Made by a program: the position numbers and the translations under genes | Shown here: in pieces, positions 59,203 to 64,000 of the stretch | Layout of the letters: the number at the start of each line of letters is the position of its first letter | How positions within the stretch are numbered: the stretch's first letter is position 1 | Source: G965233625 sp965233625 | GTDB lineage: Bacteria > Planctomycetota > Planctomycetia > Pirellulales > Pirellulaceae | Assembly (NCBI GenBank): GCA_965233625.1 | Contig: OZ247499.1 | Coordinates: forward strand, 1,736,001 to 1,800,000 | Length of the DNA stretch: 64,000 nt | Direction: 5' to 3' | The notes under the pieces: generated by a model | What the model saw: only the letters and a program-made list of their open reading frames with translations | The model's database searches: none | What the model was told of the DNA's origin: nothing

Positions 59203-62199
59203 TTATTCGCGGGTAATCGTCTCGTCCAGATTCATCAGAGATCGCGCGGTAAGCACGCAGGCCGCCAGCGCGGGCGTCGCGGCATTGCTTCCCGCAATCT
59301 TTACGGCATCGAGTTCACCGTTTTGCAACCTCGCAAGTTGCGACAGGTAATATTTCTCAATCGCAACCATCTCAGCGGCGCCAGGTTTTCGCACGAGTAA
59401 GCGGCGGAAGATATACGTCAAACGCCCCTCGGTGCTGCTTTCCGCCTGCGCGGCCAGCTTGCCCAGCGACTGCGCGATCTCCATGTACATCGGATCGTTG
59501 AGCAGCGTCAAAGACTGTAAGGGCGTGTTGCCGCGATTACGCCGGACAACGCAGTTCTCACCGCTCGGTGCATCGTACACCGCATAAGCGGCGAACGGCG
59601 CCGTGCGTTTGCTGAAGGTGTACAGCGAACGACGATAACGGTCTTCACCTTGCGAGGCGCGCCATTTCATGCCGCCGTAGGCAAGCGCTGTCACACTGGC
59701 GACCTGCGGCGGATACACGCCGGGTCCGCCCATTTTGTTCGTCAGCAGTCCGGCGGAATGCAGCAGCGAGTCGCGGACAATTTCTCCATCCAGCCGGAAG
59801 CGGCTGCTACGATCTAGCACGCCAACGGGCGACGCAGCGGCCTGTTCAGATGGCTGATGAGAGCTTTGCTGATAGGTGGCGCTGAGCACAATCTGACGAT
59901 GCAGCCGCTTGATCGACCAGCCGTTTTCCATCAGATCCACGGCCAGCCAGTCCAGCAGTTGCGGATGCGAAGGCGGTTCGGATTGCACACCGAAATCCCC
60001 TGCTGTTGGCGCCAGACCGGCGCCGGTCAAGTCGCGCCACGCACGGTTGACCACCGCCCGCGCGGCAAGGGGATTATCAGAACTTGCCAGCCATTGCGCC
60101 AGTTCGAGGCGGTCGTCTGGGGCTGCGGCGCCATGCTGCCGGAAGACTTCGGGAATGGCGGGCGAAACTTCTTCGCGCGGGCTGAGATATTCGCCCCTGT
60201 GATGCCGGTGCGTTCTACGCCGCGGAGCAAATTTACGCTGCTGCATGACCATTGTCCGCGGCGGCGTGGGCATCTGCTTTTTCAGCGATTCAAGTTTTTT
60301 CCGCACTGCCGCCGTAGCGGGCGAAGTCTGCATGAAATAGAGCTGCAACGTCCGCTGCTGACCCTGTGACAATTCACTGTCATTACGCCGCAGCAGGTGT
60401 TCTATATTGAATGGCACATCGTGCGGTTTCAACTCGTCCGCCTTCGTCGTAGCGGACAGCCGGAAGCGGCCGAGACTGGCGGCGAAATGACGCTCGAATA
60501 GCAGGGTCAGGTCCAGCTTCTGATTCGCATCAAGCGGTTCTGCAAGGGTCAGCAACAATTGGCTGCGTTGACCTTCGCGTCCAGACGTGGACCATCCCGT
60601 CGAGCCATTACCATCGATCACATTACCCGCCGCAGCGCCATTGCCGATGCTGATTTTGCCGTAGGTGTGCGCTGCCGAACTAAACCGCACCGGCTTTCCG
60701 CCGGGAAGCGCTGCTGTTACTTCGCTGAGGAAGAAATCGCCTTTCCGCCCTTCATAAAAAGCGCGGCCCGGCCCACCGGCGGGCAGTCGTTCGTCGGGGA
60801 GCACTTCCAGCCGGATAGCGGTAATCTGTTGCGGCGGCGACGATTTGAAATGCCTGGCCAGGTCGAATTGCAGTTTGAATTCGTCGCGTTTCGTTACGTC
60901 GCCCGTCGACAGCACCGAACCATCTTCCAGCAGTTGCAAGTGTGGCAGGTTTGTTTTCATCGCAACTGGCTTAAGCACCTCCCAAGGCGTTGCCTGCTGA
61001 CGGTTCTGCTCCAGCCACTTCTCGTACTGCGGCTTGAATTCAGGCAGCTTCTGCAGCAGCGCATTTTCTTCCCCGTCAATCTGTTGCTGCAGCTTGTTTC
61101 GCAACTGCTGCATGGCGGGACTGGGGGCGGCAAGGTCGGGTTCTTCGGCATTGTTGAGCAACGCCATGAAGCGGTAGTAGCTGGTGTGCGAGATCGGATC
61201 GTACTTGTGCGAATGACACTGCGCGCAGCCCATCGTGACGCCCATCCAGACCAGGCTGGTCGTCGCCACACGGTCCACCATTGCGTAGTAACGGTACTCC
61301 AGCGGATCGATACCGCCTTCCTCATTCAGCATCGTGTTGCGGTGGAAGCCCGTGGCGATCCGCTGCGAAAGCGTTGCATCGGGCAGCATATCGCCCGCAA
61401 TCTGCTCGACCGTGAATTGATCGAAAGGCATGTCGCGATTGATGGCCGAAACGACCCAGTCGCGGTAGGGCCAGATGGTGCGCGGCCGGTCCTTCTCGTA
61501 CCCGTTGGTGTCAGAATAACGGGCCAGGTCTAACCATTTCCGCGCCCAGCGTTCGCCATAGCGGGGCGACTGAAGCAGCCGGTCCACCAGCCGCTCATAC
61601 GCGTCCGGGCGATGGTCGCTGGCAAAGGCGTCGGCTTCAGCCGGCGTGGGCGGCAGTCCGGTCAGATCCAAATAAAGCCGACGCACCAACGTGAACCTTT
61701 CAGCAGGCGCCGCCGGTCGCACGCCCGCGTTCTCCATGCGTGCAAGGGTGAAACGATCAATCGCGTTCTGCGGCCACTTCGTGTCTTTCACCTTGGGCAG
61801 CGACGGGCGGCGTGGCGGAATGAACGCCCAATGTGGCTCGTACCGGGCGCCATCTTTGATCCATTGTTTCAGAAGCTGCGTCTCAGCCGCCGTCAGCGGC
61901 TTGTGCCCTTCTGGCGGCATCCGCTCGTCTAAGTCGGTGGACTCGATGCGGGCGATCATTTCGCTTTCGTCCGGCTTGCCCGGCTCAAACGCGTAGCTTT
62001 CAATCGCCGCCTCCCGCTGATCCAGGCGCAGGTCAGCCTGCCTATCGTCTTCATCAGGGCCGTGGCACGCGAAACATTTGCGTGCCAGCAAGGGCTGAAT
62101 CTGCCTGCTGAACGAAACGGGTTCTGCAGCAGATGAGATACTCGAAAACGCCGGTGCAACAAACAACACGGCTGAAAGAATCAATGCGTAAGACTTCAT
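59203..62199 (-). CDS. PSD1/DUF1549/DUF1553 planctomycete cytochrome-c-domain protein
   Basis: 998 residues. Signal peptide (1-24). A cytochrome-like CFACHGPDEDDRQADLRLD (heme motif CxxCH, about 42-46) starts the PSC domain, then DUF1549 (FTLVRRLYLDLTGLPPTPAE, YGERWARKWLDLARYSD), a central carbohydrate-binding-like beta region (about 400-600) and DUF1553 (LARWLASSDNPLAARAVVNR-like LAQWLASSDNPLAARAVVNR, NCVVRRNRGNTPLQSL). Operon with the DUF1501 gene. Such pairs probably act in carbohydrate degradation with electron transfer; unproven. Confidence 0.94.
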   Translation of the reverse strand: MKSYALILSAVLFVAPAFSSISSAAEPVSFSRQIQPLLARKCFACHGPDEDDRQADLRLDQREAAIESYAFEPGKPDESEMIARIESTDLDERMPPEGHKPLTAAETQLLKQWIKDGARYEPHWAFIPPRRPSLPKVKDTKWPQNAIDRFTLARMENAGVRPAAPAERFTLVRRLYLDLTGLPPTPAEADAFASDHRPDAYERLVDRLLQSPRYGERWARKWLDLARYSDTNGYEKDRPRTIWPYRDWVVSAINRDMPFDQFTVEQIAGDMLPDATLSQRIATGFHRNTMLNEEGGIDPLEYRYYAMVDRVATTSLVWMGVTMGCAQCHSHKYDPISHTSYYRFMALLNNAEEPDLAAPSPAMQQLRNKLQQQIDGEENALLQKLPEFKPQYEKWLEQNRQQATPWEVLKPVAMKTNLPHLQLLEDGSVLSTGDVTKRDEFKLQFDLARHFKSSPPQQITAIRLEVLPDERLPAGGPGRAFYEGRKGDFFLSEVTAALPGGKPVRFSSAAHTYGKISIGNGAAAGNVIDGNGSTGWSTSGREGQRSQLLLTLAEPLDANQKLDLTLLFERHFAASLGRFRLSATTKADELKPHDVPFNIEHLLRRNDSELSQGQQRTLQLYFMQTSPATAAVRKKLESLKKQMPTPPRTMVMQQRKFAPRRRTHRHHRGEYLSPREEVSPAIPEVFRQHGAAAPDDRLELAQWLASSDNPLAARAVVNRAWRDLTGAGLAPTAGDFGVQSEPPSHPQLLDWLAVDLMENGWSIKRLHRQIVLSATYQQSSHQPSEQAAASPVGVLDRSSRFRLDGEIVRDSLLHSAGLLTNKMGGPGVYPPQVASVTALAYGGMKWRASQGEDRYRRSLYTFSKRTAPFAAYAVYDAPSGENCVVRRNRGNTPLQSLTLLNDPMYMEIAQSLGKLAAQAESSTEGRLTYIFRRLLVRKPGAAEMVAIEKYYLSQLARLQNGELDAVKIAGSNAATPALAACVLTARSLMNLDETITRE

Positions 62200-62294
62200 A
62201 AACAGCGGCCGTAAGATGCCGTTAGAACGTGGAACTTCTCCAAACCTATCACGTTCTATTATATCGTACGCCGTCGCAGCACGCCTGCCGCGTC

Positions 62295-62654
62295 TTACTC
62301 TTCCGGCTCAATCGAGCAAGTCATCGAGCCTTTGCAGCGTGCGATCAGATCATCTTTGCCATAAGCGTGCACCTGATCGCGCTTCAGCTCTGCGTGTTCA
62401 CGCGTGGTGGTGAGGCATATCACGCGGCCGTTGGTATCGACTTCCACGGCGGATTTGAAAGCCTGCGTCGCTGTTTGATTAAACAGCTCGCGCAGCATCT
62501 GGATCACGTAGTCGTACGAGTGATCGTTATCGTCCCACAGAATGACGTGGTAACGTGGCTGCCTTTTCGGCTTCGGGCGTTTCTTTTCTTCACGCGGCCG
62601 GACCATCGTCTGTTCGAGGGGTTCAGCCACAGCGGAGCTTAATTCATCGGACAT
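62295..62654 (-). CDS. clpS: ATP-dependent Clp protease adaptor ClpS
   Basis: 119 residues. A 35-residue Pro/Lys/Arg-rich tail is followed by the ClpS fold: YHVILWDDNDHSYDYVIQMLRELF (N-degron pocket Asp/His motif), VEVDTNGRVICLTTTREHAELKRDQV. ClpS hands N-end-rule substrates to ClpAP. It is convergent with no gene and divergent from the M20 peptidase. Confidence 0.93.
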   Translation of the reverse strand: MSDELSSAVAEPLEQTMVRPREEKKRPKPKRQPRYHVILWDDNDHSYDYVIQMLRELFNQTATQAFKSAVEVDTNGRVICLTTTREHAELKRDQVHAYGKDDLIARCKGSMTCSIEPEE

Positions 62655-62818
62655 GATTCAAATCGCAGTGTCTACCAAGGAGCCATCCAGCTGCCCGCAA
62701 TAGATAGGATCAGGTTCAAGCAGTATATTGTAGCGCTTTGCCCAAGGCGATGCGAGGGGCAATTACGGCCACGCATGCCTAATCATCTTCGACATTCTGA
62801 CCAAGAAGTCAAAAACTC

Positions 62819-64000
62819 ATGTCTGCACTAGACAAATACCTGTCGGCCAATCGCGAGCGGTTCGAGGAAGAACTCTGCGAACTGCTGCGGATCGAAAGCA
62901 TCAGCGCTGACAGCCAGTATCGCGATCAGGTGAAGCAGGCCGCCCAGTGGGTGGCCGGACAGTTCGAGTCGATGAAGCTGAAGACAGAGCTGATCGAAAC
63001 CGACGGCAACCCGCTGGTCTATGCAGAATCTCCACCCGTCCCAGGCCGCCCCGTCGTGCTAGTCTATGGCCATTACGATGTGCAGCCGCCCGATCCACTG
63101 GACGAATGGATCACCCCGCCGTTTGAGCCCACGCGTCGCGACGGCAACATCGTCGCCCGTGGCGCCACCGACGACAAAGGCCAGATGTTCACCCACATCA
63201 AGAGCGCTCAGGCGTGGATCGATGGCAACGGCAAGCTGCCTTTGCAGGTGAAGTATCTGATTGAAGGCGAAGAAGAAACCGGCAGCCACAATCTTTACAA
63301 GTACCTGAACGGCGACTTCGACGAGAACGCGCTCGAGAAGCTGGCGTGCGACGTGATCGTCATCAGCGACACCTCACAGTACGCCCCTGGACAGCCAGCC
63401 ATCACTTACGGGCTGAAAGGCATCGCTTATTTCGAACTGCTGCTGAACGGCCCCAAACAGGACCTGCACAGCGGCGTGTTCGGTGGCGCCGTCTCGAACC
63501 CGGCCAACGCCATCACGCAGATGCTTGGCTCGCTGGTGGATGAAAATGGCCGCGTGCAGGTGCCCCATTTCTATGATGATGTTGTCTGCATCACCGACAG
63601 CGAACGCAACCAGTTTGCCGCCCTCGGCTTTGACGAACGCGTCTTCATGGAACAGCTTGGCGTCGAGGCCCTGCACGGCGAAAGCGGCTACAGCACGCTG
63701 GAACGCCGTTGGGCGCGGCCGACGTTTGATATCAACGGACTGTGGAGCGGTTATCAGGGCGAAGGCGAAAAGACCGTGCTGCCCGCCCGCGCCGGCGCCA
63801 AGTTCAGCTTCCGCCTCGTGCCCGATCAGAAGCCCGCCGTGATTGCCCAGCACCTGGAAGCCAAACTCCGCGAAGTGCTACCGCCGGGCATCGAGATGGA
63901 GTTGAAGATCATGCACGGCACGCCCGGCGTGGTCGTCCCGCTGGAAAGCCGCTTTATGAACGCCGCCGCCGAAGCCATCGAACTAGGCTTCGGCCGCTGG
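62819..64000 (+). CDS. M20-family dipeptidase, 5' part (runs off the window)
   Basis: 394 codons from ATG 62819 to the window end, no stop. Zinc ligands H85 and D87 in YGHYDVQPP, the bridging D118 in GATDDKGQ and catalytic E151/E152 in EGEEETGS are all seen. The later DLHSGVFGGAVSNPANAI marks the dimerisation-domain border. This is a metal-dependent M20 (CNDP-like) dipeptidase. The C-terminal catalytic part with the remaining zinc ligand His lies outside. Confidence 0.93.
   Translation, partial: MSALDKYLSANRERFEEELCELLRIESISADSQYRDQVKQAAQWVAGQFESMKLKTELIETDGNPLVYAESPPVPGRPVVLVYGHYDVQPPDPLDEWITPPFEPTRRDGNIVARGATDDKGQMFTHIKSAQAWIDGNGKLPLQVKYLIEGEEETGSHNLYKYLNGDFDENALEKLACDVIVISDTSQYAPGQPAITYGLKGIAYFELLLNGPKQDLHSGVFGGAVSNPANAITQMLGSLVDENGRVQVPHFYDDVVCITDSERNQFAALGFDERVFMEQLGVEALHGESGYSTLERRWARPTFDINGLWSGYQGEGEKTVLPARAGAKFSFRLVPDQKPAVIAQHLEAKLREVLPPGIEMELKIMHGTPGVVVPLESRFMNAAAEAIELGFGRW

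Noticed and set aside
60559..61533. Long plus-strand frame (324 codons)
   Set aside because: It lies opposite the DUF1553 gene, is rich in Arg and His, and has no domain pattern; shadow. The same goes for 8460-9320, 49543-50673, 23226-24113 and 2649-3371.
62690..62740. Possible 4.5S/SRP RNA-like sequence with AGGTTCAAGCAG
   Set aside because: The conserved GGAA tetraloop and symmetric loop of domain IV are absent; no long hairpin formed.
1..64000. CRISPR arrays, integrases, IS transposases, rRNA, ordinary tRNA genes
   Set aside because: I looked for regular repeats, recombinase motifs and tRNA T loops on both strands; none except the Y RNA T loop was found.

Overview
The window is a stretch of planctomycete chromosome, most likely from the Pirellulales or a nearby order. 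It carries DUF1501 and DUF1549/DUF1553 cytochrome-type proteins, a DUF1559 prepilin-like protein paired with a lipoprotein, a DUF1080 protein, a sulfatase and PQQ-type beta-propellers. GC content is moderately high, genes are mostly monocistronic or in short pairs, and Shine-Dalgarno use is irregular. Apart from two REP-like palindromes there is no sign of phage, integron, CRISPR or insertion-sequence DNA.

Layout. 1-9.5 kb: end of a coiled-coil protein, a 2TM protein, a TyrA-PurL in-frame fusion, a DUF1080 protein, a thioredoxin-fold protein whose reading frame is interrupted by one in-frame TGA exactly at the first Cys of a CxxC motif (a candidate selenoprotein), TfoX-N, a hypothetical secreted protein and a PPi-type phosphofructokinase. 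9.7-16.4 kb: TPR protein, DNA polymerase III delta-prime, a polytopic membrane protein, a tRNA-mimicking Y RNA and the Ro60 (TROVE) protein that should bind it. 16.4-24.8 kb: PQQ propeller, DUF1559/lipoprotein pair, rplM-rpsI, thioesterase, two tandem secreted paralogues, a TIM-barrel epimerase-like protein and an FKBP lipoprotein. 24.9-37.3 kb: glutaredoxin/TIGR04282/ThiO operon, a propeller, LptB, a very large signal peptidase I, an orphan FliM, a GT39-like transferase and a CHASE-PAS histidine kinase. 37.3-51 kb: LOG protein, nucleotidyltransferase-HD protein, a large lipoprotein, sulfatase, esterase, a Cys-less asparagine-synthetase-like protein, a vWA protein, a methyltransferase and a DUF11-type surface protein. 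51-64 kb: GYF protein, membrane P-loop NTPase, HU, GT2-like protein, DUF1501/DUF1553 pair, ClpS and the start of an M20 peptidase.

The two most interesting items are RNA-level. The first is the putative UGA-Sec codon, followed by a 7-bp hairpin with the geometry of a bacterial SECIS element. The second is the Y RNA directly in front of the Ro60 gene: its 3' tRNA half precedes its 5' tRNA half, and its outer stem ends in a T-run only a few bases before the Ro60 ribosome-binding site. Other points are the TyrA-PurL fusion, a striking excess of the hexamer GGCGCC, and a GTAG-headed REP pair.

Limits: everything here was read by eye. No homology search, folding program or genome context was available, so family names rest on recognisable motifs, and RNA calls rest on hand-checked base pairing.
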